Source: JBJXHB01 sp046160725 (lineage in GTDB: Bacteria > Pseudomonadota > Gammaproteobacteria > Burkholderiales > Burkholderiaceae_C). Taken from it: a stretch of 32,244 bases of DNA. Under the pieces are notes generated by a model. It saw nothing but the letters and a program-made list of their open reading frames with translations. It ran no database searches and was not told the origin of the DNA. The position numbers and the translations under genes are program-made. The stretch is taken from positions 1-32,244 of the forward strand of contig JBJXHB010000178.1 of assembly GCA_046160725.1 (NCBI GenBank), written 5' to 3'. This document shows positions 1 to 10,238 of the stretch, piece after piece (the first letter of the stretch is position 1; every line of letters starts with the position of its first letter).

Positions 1-756
1 GGCCGCGTGCTGGTCGTCGTGCCCTGGCTCGGCAAGGTCATCCTCGGCCCCACGGACACGCCGCGCGATGACCTCCCGCGCGAGCCTGCGCCGCTGGCCA
101 GCGACATCGACTTCATCCTCGGCGAGGCCGAGCGCTACCTGGAGCGTGCGCCGCACCGCAGCGACGTGCGCTCGGTCTGGGTCGGCCTGCGTCCGCTGGT
201 GCGTGCCGGCGGTGACGATGAGGCCGACACCGCCGGGCTTAGCCGCGAGCATGTGGTGCGGGTCGGCCGCTCCGGGCTGGTCACGGTCACGGGCGGCAAA
301 TGGACCACCTACCGGGCGATGGCCGAGGACGTCCTGGCGCGGTGCATGAGCCGCGGCCTGCTGCCGGACCGGCCGGCGGGCGTCACCGAGCGCCTGCCGC
401 TGGTGGGCGCGGCGCCCGGCCGCCCCATCGCCGAGAGCCCGGGCCCGCACCTGTACGGCAGCGAGGCCACGCGCCTGGCCCGGCTGCCGGGACAAGACCA
501 GTGGCTGTGGCGCGACGGCGGCGGCGGCCTGAACGAGGCCATGGTGCGCTGGGCCGTGCGGCACGAGATGGCGCGCACCGTCGAGGACGTGTTGGCGCGG
601 CGCAGCCGGCTGTTGTTTCTCGATGCCCGGCTGGCCGAAGGCGCGGCCGATGCGGTGGCCGCGATCCTGGCCGACGAGCGCGGCACGGCCGTCGACACCG
701 ACGGGCTGGAGCGTTTCAGGACGCTGGCCAGGCGCTACCGCACGCTGCCGCGCTGA
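1..756 (+). CDS. glpD: Aerobic glycerol-3-phosphate dehydrogenase, C-terminal part
   Basis: This is the 3' half of an FAD-dependent sn-glycerol-3-phosphate dehydrogenase, which oxidises glycerol-3-phosphate to dihydroxyacetone phosphate at the inner membrane and passes electrons to quinone. The frame is open from base 1 and the start lies outside the window; about 251 of the roughly 500 residues usual for the family are visible. The visible part carries the family blocks GLRPLV, LSREHVV and GGKWTTYRAMAEDVL, followed by the helical C-terminal domain (EAMVRWAVRHEMARTVEDVLARRSRLLF). It ends at TGA 754-756 and converges on the lipoprotein gene that stops at 823. The 66-base gap between them shows no convincing terminator. 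The family call is firm; any glycerol operon partners would lie upstream of the window. Confidence 0.95.
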   Translation, partial: GRVLVVVPWLGKVILGPTDTPRDDLPREPAPLASDIDFILGEAERYLERAPHRSDVRSVWVGLRPLVRAGGDDEADTAGLSREHVVRVGRSGLVTVTGGKWTTYRAMAEDVLARCMSRGLLPDRPAGVTERLPLVGAAPGRPIAESPGPHLYGSEATRLARLPGQDQWLWRDGGGGLNEAMVRWAVRHEMARTVEDVLARRSRLLFLDARLAEGAADAVAAILADERGTAVDTDGLERFRTLARRYRTLPR

Positions 757-822
757 GCGCTTTTCGCGGCTGGGTCATGTGGGCCGCCGCACCGCAGTGA
801 GCGCGGTCAGCGGCGTTGCACT

Positions 823-1917
823 TCAGCGGCGCGCCGACAGAAGACGAGTCTGACCGATGGCCAGCGTGAAGAACGCGCGCGCATCCAGGCCAGCGCTGCG
901 CCGTGCCGCCGCCAGCCGCTGCGGTGGTTCGTCCAGCGGCTCGTCGGTCAGCTCGAAGGTGCCCCAGTGCATGCCCAGCGACGCATGGGCGCGCAGGTCA
1001 CGATGGATGAGCACCGCCTCGTCGGTATCCACATGCTGGTTCGACATGAACCACCGCGGCGCATAGGCGCCGATCGGTACCAGCGCCAGGTCGAAGCCGC
1101 CGTCGCTCAGCCGTGACCCCAACCGGGATGCGATGTCGGCGAAGTCCTTCGAGTAACCCGTGTCACCGGCATGGAACCAGTTGAAGCCGGGCGTCAGCAC
1201 CGCATAGCCGCCCCACAAGGTCCGCATGCGGTCGGTCAGCGTGCGTCCGGACCAATGCTGCACCGGCGTGAGCATGATCTCGGCGGCACCCAGGCGTTGG
1301 GACTGCCACCAGTCCAGCTCGACAGCGTTCTGAATGCCCAGGCCCGCCAACCAGGCCTTCAGCCCCAGCGGCACCACGAACAGCGGCGGCCCGCCGGGCT
1401 GAGCGTTCAAGGCACGCAGGGACTCGGCATCGCAATGGTCATAGTGGTTGTGCGAGACCACCACCGCATCGATGCGGGGCAGCTGGGCCAGTGACAGCCC
1501 CGGCGGCTGGGCGCGGCGCGGACCGACATAGGACAGCGGCGATGCGCGGTCCGAGAAGATCGGGTCGGTCAGGACGTTCAACCCGCCGGCCTGCACCAGG
1601 ACGGTGGCATGTCCGATCCAGGTCGCCGCAGGCACCATGGCCGTTCCGGCCCGTGCGTTGTCATGGATAAACGACAGGTCGGGCGCGACGACCGGTGTGG
1701 GCGTGTTCGGAGGGCGAGGCAGGCCGTCGCGCATGGCGGCCCACTTCCAGGCCAGCAATTCATCCAGGCCGCGCGGCGTGAAGGCCACATGGTTGTTCTG
1801 GAAGCGGTCGCCGCGGTGGTGGGTGCGTGCCGGGTCGGACGCTGCAGGAGGTGTCTGCGCGCAGGCCGACAGCAGCGTCGCCAGCAGCGCCGCAGACAGG
1901 ATCCGTTTCAACGCCAT
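823..1917 (-). CDS. Metallo-beta-lactamase-fold lipoprotein (NAPE-PLD/UlaG-like hydrolase)
   Basis: Predicted secreted lipoprotein of 364 residues with a metallo-beta-lactamase fold. Residues 1-19 form a lipoprotein signal peptide with lipobox LSAC and lipidated Cys19. The metal-binding signature SHNHYDHCD (HxHxDH at 156-161) follows the typical WIGHATVLVQ and LTDPIFSDRASP strands. Later metal-ligand blocks are visible as PVQHWSGRT, FHAGDTGYSKDF and GMHWGTFELTDEP. This arrangement matches the family that includes N-acyl-phosphatidylethanolamine phospholipase D and UlaG-type lactonases; the substrate cannot be read from sequence. I chose the ATG at 1917 because it starts exactly at the signal peptide, although the frame stays open far upstream. 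No strong ribosome site precedes it. The gene is divergent from the 2093 gene, with a 175-base shared upstream region. Confidence 0.9.
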   Translation of the reverse strand: MALKRILSAALLATLLSACAQTPPAASDPARTHHRGDRFQNNHVAFTPRGLDELLAWKWAAMRDGLPRPPNTPTPVVAPDLSFIHDNARAGTAMVPAATWIGHATVLVQAGGLNVLTDPIFSDRASPLSYVGPRRAQPPGLSLAQLPRIDAVVVSHNHYDHCDAESLRALNAQPGGPPLFVVPLGLKAWLAGLGIQNAVELDWWQSQRLGAAEIMLTPVQHWSGRTLTDRMRTLWGGYAVLTPGFNWFHAGDTGYSKDFADIASRLGSRLSDGGFDLALVPIGAYAPRWFMSNQHVDTDEAVLIHRDLRAHASLGMHWGTFELTDEPLDEPPQRLAAARRSAGLDARAFFTLAIGQTRLLSARR

Positions 1918-2092
1918 GGTCGGGATCGGGATGGAGATGCCGACGATTGGACCGTGTCGCCGTATCCCGGACCACTTTCGGGGTCTTGGGGGCATCCCGC
2001 CTGTGCGGGCGGTATCCTGGATCGGCGCTGGGCCGAGGCCATGCAGGCAGCTCTTGCGCCGCGTCACGAGCGGCCCAGCGCTAACTCCAGCC

Positions 2093-2599
2093 ATGCCCAA
2101 CTGCGTCATCCATCCCGCCAGTCGATCAGCAGGCCGCGTCAACGGCGTCGAGGTCTGCCAGCGCTGTACGGACCAGATTGCGCTGGCCGTGCGTGCGGTC
2201 GATCGCCACGTCGTGCCCCGGGCCTGCTTCGTCTGGTACGCCAACGCCAGCACTGGTTGGCAGCCGATCACCGGTACCGGCTGTGCCCACTGGCTGGCCC
2301 ACCACGAGCAGATCCGGCGCTCACGCGGTGCCGGCACCTGCATGTGCGGCAACCCGATACGGGTGCGCGACGTCATCGGCAGCCGGGCACGTGTGCGCAG
2401 CCTGTCCGGCGTGCGGGCCGGTGATTTCTATGTCTCGGCCAGCCGGGACCACATCGGGCTGGTGACCCGTGTGCAGGCCGACCGGGCGCATCCGGACACG
2501 CCCCGCATCTGGATCCGGCACGACTCCAGCCGGCGCGGCCGCCTGTCGGTCGACGAGTTCGCCGGCTATTTCGAGAGCCGGGGCTACTTCGTGCGTTGA
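2093..2599 (+). CDS. Uncharacterised protein with possible CHAP/NlpC-like Cys-His pair
   Basis: A 168-residue protein I do not recognise by name. It has no signal peptide or membrane segment. GTGCAHWLAHH at 61-71 puts a cysteine at the start of a helix (Cys64). GDFYVSASRDHIGLVTRV at 110-127 resembles the His-bearing strand of CHAP and NlpC/P60 cysteine peptidases (His120), and IRHDSS follows with Asp144 as a possible third residue. Two extra cysteine pairs (CQRC at 22-25, CMC at 83-85) could bind metal or form disulfides. A peptidase or amidase role is inference only. The frame stays open upstream, so ATG 2093 is a choice: the protein looks coherent from there, and a TAACTC hexamer 11 bases upstream could make the transcript nearly leaderless. 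It lies just ahead of the atp operon with an 82-base gap. Confidence 0.7.
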   Translation: MPNCVIHPASRSAGRVNGVEVCQRCTDQIALAVRAVDRHVVPRACFVWYANASTGWQPITGTGCAHWLAHHEQIRRSRGAGTCMCGNPIRVRDVIGSRARVRSLSGVRAGDFYVSASRDHIGLVTRVQADRAHPDTPRIWIRHDSSRRGRLSVDEFAGYFESRGYFVR

Positions 2600-2642
2600 G
2601 CGGCCGCCCCAGGGCTGTCACGGAGGCCTCATCGGTATCCCC

Positions 2643-2648
2643 TACAAT
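2643..2648 (+). promoter_or_regulatory. Candidate -10 element of the atp operon promoter
   Basis: TACAAT matches the sigma-70 -10 consensus at five of six positions and lies 33 bases before the atpI start, in the only sizeable gap upstream of the operon. No convincing -35 hexamer stands 16-18 bases upstream, so the call is tentative. Confidence 0.3.
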
Positions 2649-2681
2649 GCAGGGTTTGCCGACATCCGTTCCTCACCCCGT

Positions 2682-3170
2682 ATGCCCGCGCGTCTGAACT
2701 CCAAAGGCGCCTGGGACGAAGAGGACGACGAGGCAAACCGGCCGGTACGGCGCTGGACCCGCGAGGAGGCCCGGCAATTGTCGGCAACCGACCCGCCACT
2801 GTCACCGTGGCGGGTCATCGCGGCGCAAGCTGCGGTCGGTGTGGTCGTCGCCCTGATCGGGTGGGGATTCACCGGCAGGCCGGAGGTGGCGTGGTCCGCG
2901 CTGTATGGCGCGGCCACCGTGGTGGTGCCGGGTGCCTTGATGGCACGTGGTATGACCAGCGCACTGTCCAGCATGGCGCCAGCGGCCTCGGCCGTCAGCT
3001 TCATGTTGTGGGAGTTCGTGAAGATCGGGGTCTCGGTCGCGATGCTGATGCTGGCGACCTGGATCGTCCAGCCGTTGTCCTGGCCCGCGCTGCTGGCCGG
3101 GTTGGTGGCCGGAATCAAGGTGTACTGGCTGGCGCTGCTGTGGCGCCGGCCGCGGACGAAGAACGCATAG
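2682..3170 (+). CDS. atpI: ATP synthase subunit I (AtpI)
   Basis: First gene of the ATP synthase operon. AtpI is a small membrane protein thought to help assemble the c-ring and is not part of the finished enzyme. This protein has 162 residues: a charged cytoplasmic N-terminus (residues 1-45, with an acidic EEDDE stretch) and then four hydrophobic segments at about 46-65, 70-90, 103-125 and 130-152, the usual AtpI topology. ATG 2682 is chosen because it begins the conserved-looking N-terminus; the frame extends upstream without a better start and no strong ribosome site is visible. The low conservation of AtpI means the identification rests on size, topology and its place 21 bases before atpB. 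Confidence 0.88.
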   Translation: MPARLNSKGAWDEEDDEANRPVRRWTREEARQLSATDPPLSPWRVIAAQAAVGVVVALIGWGFTGRPEVAWSALYGAATVVVPGALMARGMTSALSSMAPAASAVSFMLWEFVKIGVSVAMLMLATWIVQPLSWPALLAGLVAGIKVYWLALLWRRPRTKNA

Positions 3171-3191
3171 ATCGGGACTGGACGCGACGTC

Positions 3192-4028
3192 ATGGCAGCA
3201 CAAGGCCAAGCCCCCACCGCCGGTGAATACATCATCCACCACCTGGGCCACCTCAAGGTGGGCACCGGGTTCTGGGCACTCAACGTCGACTCGCTGTTCT
3301 TCTCCATCCTGCTTGGCGTGGTCGGCACCTTTGTGTTGTGGCGCGCCGCCCGTACCTCGACCTCGGGCGTGCCGGGCCGGTTCCAGGCCGCGGTCGAGAT
3401 CCTGATCGAGATGGTGGAGTCCCAGGCCCGCGGCATCGTGCACAACGCCAACAGCCGCAAGCTGGTCGCGCCGCTGGCGCTGACCATCTTCGTCTGGATC
3501 TTCATGATGAATGCGATGGACCTGCTGCCGGTGGACCTGCTGCCCTGGGTCTGGCACCAGGTCGGCCCGGCGCTGGGCATGAAGGACTACATGCGGGTCG
3601 TGCCGACCGCCGACCTGTCGATCACCATGGCGATGTCGCTGTCGGTGCTGCTGATCTGCCTGGTCTACAACGTCAAGATCAAGGGCCTGGGCGGCTGGGT
3701 GCACGAGCTGTTCTCGGCGCCCTTCGGCGACAAGTGGTTCCTGTACCCCTTCAATTTCATGATGCAGGTGATCGAGTTCGTCGCCAAGACGGTCTCGCAC
3801 GGCATGCGGCTGTTCGGCAACATGTATGCCGGCGAGCTGATCTTCATGCTCATCGCCCTGATGGGCGGCGCCTGGGCCATGACCGGTACCGGCATCGCGC
3901 TGGCCATCGGGCATGTGATCGCCGGCTGGGTGTGGGCGGTGTTCCACATCCTGATCATCACCCTGCAGGCCTTCGTTTTCATGATGCTGACGTTGGTGTA
4001 CATCGGCCAGGCCCACGACGCGCACTGA
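3192..4028 (+). CDS. atpB: ATP synthase Fo subunit a
   Basis: Subunit a forms the proton half-channels next to the c-ring in the inner membrane. It has 278 residues and several long hydrophobic helices. The essential arginine lies in SHGMRLFGNMYAGEL (Arg206, equivalent to Arg210 of E. coli) in the penultimate long helix, and the final helix ends ITLQAFVFMMLTLVYIGQAH. The N-terminal EYIIHHLGHL and the FWALNVDSLFFS block are typical of the betaproteobacterial protein. The start at 3192 follows the atpI stop by 21 bases, so the two are cotranscribed. No frame or residue anomaly is seen. Confidence 0.98.
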   Translation: MAAQGQAPTAGEYIIHHLGHLKVGTGFWALNVDSLFFSILLGVVGTFVLWRAARTSTSGVPGRFQAAVEILIEMVESQARGIVHNANSRKLVAPLALTIFVWIFMMNAMDLLPVDLLPWVWHQVGPALGMKDYMRVVPTADLSITMAMSLSVLLICLVYNVKIKGLGGWVHELFSAPFGDKWFLYPFNFMMQVIEFVAKTVSHGMRLFGNMYAGELIFMLIALMGGAWAMTGTGIALAIGHVIAGWVWAVFHILIITLQAFVFMMLTLVYIGQAHDAH

Positions 4029-4083
4029 TCTTGTTTTTCCTTCTGTTCCCTTTCCAACCCTCACCCACAAAAAAGGAGTCACC

Positions 4084-4359
4084 ATGCAACTCATCGGCTT
4101 CGTCGCCCTGGCCGCTGGCCTGATCATCGGCCTGGGCGCGCTCGGCGCCTGTATCGGCATCGGCATCATGGGCAGCAAGTACCTCGAGTCGGCCGCGCGC
4201 CAGCCCGAGCTGATGGGCGAACTGCAGACCAAGATGTTCCTGCTGGCCGGCCTGATCGACGCGGCGTTCATCATCGGCACCGGTATCGCGCTGTGGTTCG
4301 CCACCGCCAACCCGTTCCTCGGCCAGATCGCGGCGGCCGTCGCGGCCGGCGCGAAGTAA
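4084..4359 (+). CDS. atpE: ATP synthase Fo subunit c
   Basis: Proteolipid that forms the rotating c-ring. It is a 91-residue hairpin of two membrane helices (about 4-29 and 51-75) joined by the polar loop SAARQPELMGEL. The proton-carrying carboxylate is Asp59 in AGLIDAAF. No obvious sodium-binding pattern surrounds it, which suggests a proton-coupled enzyme. A strong Shine-Dalgarno sequence, AGGAG at 4074-4078, stands five bases before ATG 4084 and is preceded by an A-rich tract. This fits the need to make about ten c subunits per complex. It lies 55 bases after atpB and is followed by a 120-base gap, one of the longest in the operon. Confidence 0.98.
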   Translation: MQLIGFVALAAGLIIGLGALGACIGIGIMGSKYLESAARQPELMGELQTKMFLLAGLIDAAFIIGTGIALWFATANPFLGQIAAAVAAGAK

Positions 4360-4379
4360 TCCCCCGGCGACTGCGGGTG

Positions 4380-4405
4380 CGGCAGGTGGCCCAGTCGGGC
4401 TGCCG
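4380..4405 (+). other. Possible intercistronic stem-loop between atpE and atpF
   Basis: CGGCAG at 4380-4385 pairs with CTGCCG at 4400-4405, and inside it CCC (4390-4392) can pair with GGG (4397-4399), leaving a four-base bulge. No T-tract follows, so it is not a standard terminator. The rest of the 120-base gap is GC-rich and holds the direct repeat CCGGGCGGC at 4422-4430 and 4449-4457. Confidence 0.3.
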
Positions 4406-4479
4406 GGCCGCGCCCCAACCCCCGGGCGGCGGCCGTTCAGGCGGCTTTCCGGGCGGCCTACCTTGACCGAGGCAAGCAA

Positions 4480-4950
4480 GTGAACATCAATGCCACGCTG
4501 ATCGTGCAGGCGGTCGTCTTCGGACTGCTGGTCTGGTTCACGATGAAGTACATCTGGCCGCCGATCACCGCGGCGCTGGACGAACGCGCCCGCAAGATTG
4601 CCGACGGCCTGTCGGCCGCCGACAAGGCCAAGGCCGACCTGGCGCAGGCGAACACCCGCGTCGAGCAGCAGCTTGCTGCTGCCCGTGACGACGCCGGCAA
4701 GCGCATTGCCGACGCCGAGCGGCTGGCGCAGCAGATCGTCGAGGAGGCCAAGGCCAAGGCCGGCGAAGAGGGCGCCAAGCTCATCGCGCAGGCCCGCAAT
4801 GAGGCCGAGCAGGAGTCCGTCAAGGCCCGCGAGGCCTTGCGCGGCGAGGTCGCCATGCTGGCGGTCAAGGGCGCCGAGGCCATCCTGCGCCGCGAGGTCG
4901 ATGCCAAGGCGCATGCCGACCTGCTGTCGCGCCTGAAGTCCGAACTTTGA
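4480..4950 (+). CDS. atpF: ATP synthase Fo subunit b
   Basis: Subunit b is the peripheral stalk that holds F1 to Fo. This protein has 156 residues: one N-terminal membrane helix (about 4-22, LIVQAVVFGLLVWFTMKYIW), then WPPITAALDERARKIADGL and a long alanine- and glutamate-rich coiled coil to the end, as in E. coli b. The start is GTG at 4480, supported by GAGG at 4469-4472 seven bases upstream and by the correct N-terminus (MNINATLIVQ). It follows atpE after 120 bases and is separated from atpH by only 12. Confidence 0.97.
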   Translation: MNINATLIVQAVVFGLLVWFTMKYIWPPITAALDERARKIADGLSAADKAKADLAQANTRVEQQLAAARDDAGKRIADAERLAQQIVEEAKAKAGEEGAKLIAQARNEAEQESVKAREALRGEVAMLAVKGAEAILRREVDAKAHADLLSRLKSEL

Positions 4951-4962
4951 ACGCGGCGCAAC

Positions 4963-5496
4963 ATGGCTGAACTCGCCACCATTGCCCGGCCCTATGCCGA
5001 GGCGCTGTTCAAGGCAGCCGACCCGGCCGCCGCACCGGCCATGACCGCCCAGCTGCAGGCGCTGGCGGCCGTGGCCGCGCATCCGGGCCTGAGCCGCCTG
5101 GCCGACAACCCGTCCATCACCATCACCCAGGTGGTGGAGCTGGTCACCACGGCGGCCCGCGGCACGCTGGACGGCCCGTTGGCCAACCTGCTGCGCGTGG
5201 TCGTCGAGAACGGCCGCCTGGCCGCGTTGCCTGAGATCGCGGCGCAGTTCAATGCGTTGGTCAAGGCCCGCTCCGGCACCGCCGACGCCACCGTCTACAG
5301 CGCATTTGCGCTGACCGATGCCCAGCTGGCCGACTTGCGCGGCACGCTGGAGCGCCGCTTCGGCCGCCAGCTCAACCCGAGCGTGGTGGTCGAGCCCGGG
5401 CTGATCGGCGGCGTGCGGGTGGTGGTGGGCGACGAGGTGCTGGACACCTCGGTGAAGGCCCGCCTGGAGTCCATGCGCCAGGTCCTTTCGGCCTGA
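4963..5496 (+). CDS. atpH: ATP synthase F1 subunit delta
   Basis: Subunit delta sits on top of F1 and connects it to the b stalk. This protein has 177 residues. It opens with the conserved ATIARPYAEALFKAA motif and an alpha-helical N-terminal domain, and ends with the beta-rich segment LNPSVVVEPGLIGGVRVVVGDEVLDTSVKARLESMRQVL, the family hallmark. The start at 4963 lies 12 bases after atpF. An 85-base gap holding a strong stem-loop separates it from atpA. Nothing is missing compared with the family. Confidence 0.97.
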   Translation: MAELATIARPYAEALFKAADPAAAPAMTAQLQALAAVAAHPGLSRLADNPSITITQVVELVTTAARGTLDGPLANLLRVVVENGRLAALPEIAAQFNALVKARSGTADATVYSAFALTDAQLADLRGTLERRFGRQLNPSVVVEPGLIGGVRVVVGDEVLDTSVKARLESMRQVLSA

Positions 5497-5544
5497 GCGA
5501 CGCGCGCAACCACACCCGGTCAACGCACCTACCAACCGAACCTG

Positions 5545-5567
5545 CCGCTGCGCCAACTGCGCAGCGG
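5545..5567 (+). other. Perfect 9-bp stem-loop just upstream of the atpA ribosome site
   Basis: CCGCTGCGC (5545-5553) and GCGCAGCGG (5559-5567) are exact reverse complements around the loop CAACT. The stem ends five bases before the atpA Shine-Dalgarno GGAGA (5572-5576). There is no T-tract, so termination is unlikely. An mRNA-processing, stabilising or translation-setting role is inference. Confidence 0.6.
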
Positions 5568-5581
5568 TCGTGGAGAACAAG

Positions 5582-7135
<1,554 letters not shown>

Positions 7136-7169
7136 CGTCCCCTGACACCCTCTTGAAAGGAGCGTCGTC

Positions 7170-8051
7170 ATGGCGGTAGGCAAAGAGATCCGCGGCAAGA
7201 TCAAATCGGTGGAGAACACCAAGAAGATCACCAAGGCCATGGAGATGGTGGCCGCGTCCAAGATGCGCAAGGCGCAGGAGCGCATGCGCTCTGCGCGCCC
7301 GTACAGCGACAAGATCCGCAACATCACCGCCCACCTCTCGCAGGCCAACCCCGAGTACCGCAGCGCCTACATGCGCGTGGTCGAAGGCGGCGGCAAGAAG
7401 GTCGGGATGATCGTGGTCACCACCGACAAGGGCCTGTGCGGCGGCCTCAACACCAACCTGCTGCGCGCGGTGACCAACCGCATCCGCGCGGAGCAGGCGG
7501 CGGGCCGCGCCGTGGTCGGCACGGCCATCGGCGGCAAGGGCTTCGGCTTCCTCAACCGCGTCGGTGTGCCGCTGCTGAGCCATGCCATCCAGCTCGGCGA
7601 TGCGCCGCAGATGGACAAGCTGATCGGCCCGGTCAAGGTCATGCTGGACGCCTTCGTGGCCGGCCAGGTCGACTCGGTGCTGCTGTGCTTCACGCGCTTC
7701 ATCAACACCATGAAGCAGGAGCCGGTGCTGGAGCAGCTGCTGCCGCTGTCGGCCGAGCGCCTGGCGCAGACCGAGGCCGAGAAGCACGCCTATGCCTGGG
7801 ACTACCTGTATGAGCCGGATGCCGCCACCGTCATCGACGAGCTGCTGACGCGCTACATCGAGGCGCTGGTCTACCAGGGCGTGGCCGAGAACATGGCCTC
7901 CGAGCAATCCGCGCGCATGGTCGCCATGAAGTCCGCGACCGACAACGCAGGCACCCTGATCGGCGAGCTCAAGCTCATCTACAACAAGACGCGCCAGGCT
8001 GCGATCACCAAGGAATTGGCTGAGATCGTGAGCGGCGCGGCCGCCGTCTGA
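7170..8051 (+). CDS. atpG: ATP synthase F1 subunit gamma
   Basis: Central rotating shaft of F1, 293 residues. The N-terminal helix GKEIRGKIKSVENTKKITKAMEMVAASKMRKAQ and the C-terminal helix SEQSARMVAMKSATDNAGTLIGELKLIYNKTRQAAITKELAEIVSGAAAV are the two coils of the shaft and are almost canonical. The middle contains the Rossmann-like domain with the signature TTDKGLCGGLN. AGGAG lies about ten bases upstream of ATG 7170. The gap to atpA is 34 bases and to atpD 33, which supports tight cotranscription. Confidence 0.98.
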   Translation: MAVGKEIRGKIKSVENTKKITKAMEMVAASKMRKAQERMRSARPYSDKIRNITAHLSQANPEYRSAYMRVVEGGGKKVGMIVVTTDKGLCGGLNTNLLRAVTNRIRAEQAAGRAVVGTAIGGKGFGFLNRVGVPLLSHAIQLGDAPQMDKLIGPVKVMLDAFVAGQVDSVLLCFTRFINTMKQEPVLEQLLPLSAERLAQTEAEKHAYAWDYLYEPDAATVIDELLTRYIEALVYQGVAENMASEQSARMVAMKSATDNAGTLIGELKLIYNKTRQAAITKELAEIVSGAAAV

Positions 8052-8084
8052 CGGCAACTGAATCCGGAAATCGAAGGAACGCAC

Positions 8085-9485
<1,401 letters not shown>

Positions 9486-9522
9486 GCGGCGCAATCGGGC
9501 CTCATGCGTCGTTTCCGTGCTC

Positions 9523-9546
9523 GCTGTGCTGCTCGCACAGCTGTGC
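9523..9546 (+). other. Overlapping inverted repeats between atpD and atpC
   Basis: GCTGTGC (9523-9529) pairs exactly with GCACAGC (9535-9541) around the loop TGCTC. The downstream arm is also the first half of the perfect palindrome GCACAGCTGTGC (9535-9546). Two alternative hairpins are therefore possible. No T-tract follows. The rest of the 129-base gap shows only a GAAGCTTC palindrome (9583-9590) and the atpC ribosome site AGGAA (9602-9606). Confidence 0.45.
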
Positions 9547-9614
9547 GCGGCGCCTAGCCTGCGGCCCGACTGCTTGCTCCCTGAAGCTTCTTCAAAGTAA
9601 CAGGAACCGAAATC

Positions 9615-10031
9615 ATGTCCACCATCCACGTCGACGTCGTCAGTGCCGAAGAGCAGATCTTCTCCGGCGAGGCGACCTTCGTCGCGCTGCCGGGCGAGAT
9701 GGGCGAGCTCGGCATCCACCCGCGCCACACGCCGCTGATCACCCGCATCAGGCCCGGCGCGGTGCGCATCCGCCGTGCCGACAACGGCGAGGAGGAGTTC
9801 GTCTTCGTCGCCGGCGGCATCCTGGAGGTGCAGCCCAACGTCGTCACTGTGCTGGCCGACACCGCCATCCGCGGCCATGACCTGGACGAGGCCAAGGCGG
9901 CCGAGTCCAAGAAGCGCGCCGAAGAGGCGCTGAAGAACGCCAAGAGCGACATCGACCTGGCCGCCGCCACGAGTGAACTGGCGACCATGGCGGCCCAGTT
10001 GGCCGCCATCCAGAAGCTGCGCCGCAAGTAG
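9615..10031 (+). CDS. atpC: ATP synthase F1 subunit epsilon
   Basis: Epsilon turns with gamma and can inhibit ATP hydrolysis. This protein has 138 residues: an N-terminal beta-sandwich (STIHVDVVSAEEQIFSGEATFVALPGEMGELGIHPRHTPLITRI) and a C-terminal pair of helices rich in Ala, Glu and Lys (about 88-138). The block GELGIHPRHTPL is the family signature. AGGAA at 9602-9606 is spaced eight bases from ATG 9615. It is the last gene of the operon and a hairpin terminator follows at 10071. Confidence 0.98.
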   Translation: MSTIHVDVVSAEEQIFSGEATFVALPGEMGELGIHPRHTPLITRIRPGAVRIRRADNGEEEFVFVAGGILEVQPNVVTVLADTAIRGHDLDEAKAAESKKRAEEALKNAKSDIDLAAATSELATMAAQLAAIQKLRRK

Positions 10032-10070
10032 CCGGCGCGGGCGGCCGCAAGCCCGCCTCCAGCAGCACCG

Positions 10071-10094
10071 AAGGCCCGCCCCGCGCGGGCCTTT
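10071..10094 (+). terminator. Rho-independent terminator of the atp operon
   Basis: AAGGCCCGC (10071-10079) and GCGGGCCTT (10085-10093) form a perfect 9-bp GC-rich stem with a five-base loop, flanked by the A and T residues usual for a terminator, although the T-tract is only three bases. It lies 40 bases after the atpC stop, where the operon should end. Confidence 0.8.
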
Positions 10095-10238
10095 GCACAT
10101 CCGGCGCTACAACGCTCAACATGAGTCGGCGCGACGGCCGGCATCCCCAGCATTGCAGGGCTGGCCACCATTTCCGGTGACGCGCGCCAGGGGTCGATCT
10201 CGAAGAATCCGCCCGTCATCCAAACCCAAGGAGCCCAC

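Noticed and set aside
757..822. Possible terminator between glpD and the convergent lipoprotein gene
   Set aside because: No stem of useful length followed by a T-tract could be found.
1996..2009. Short inverted repeat CCCGC-CTGT-GCGGG in the gap 1918-2092
   Set aside because: Five-base arms are expected by chance at this GC content, no T-tract follows, and it lies between two divergent genes where no terminator is expected.
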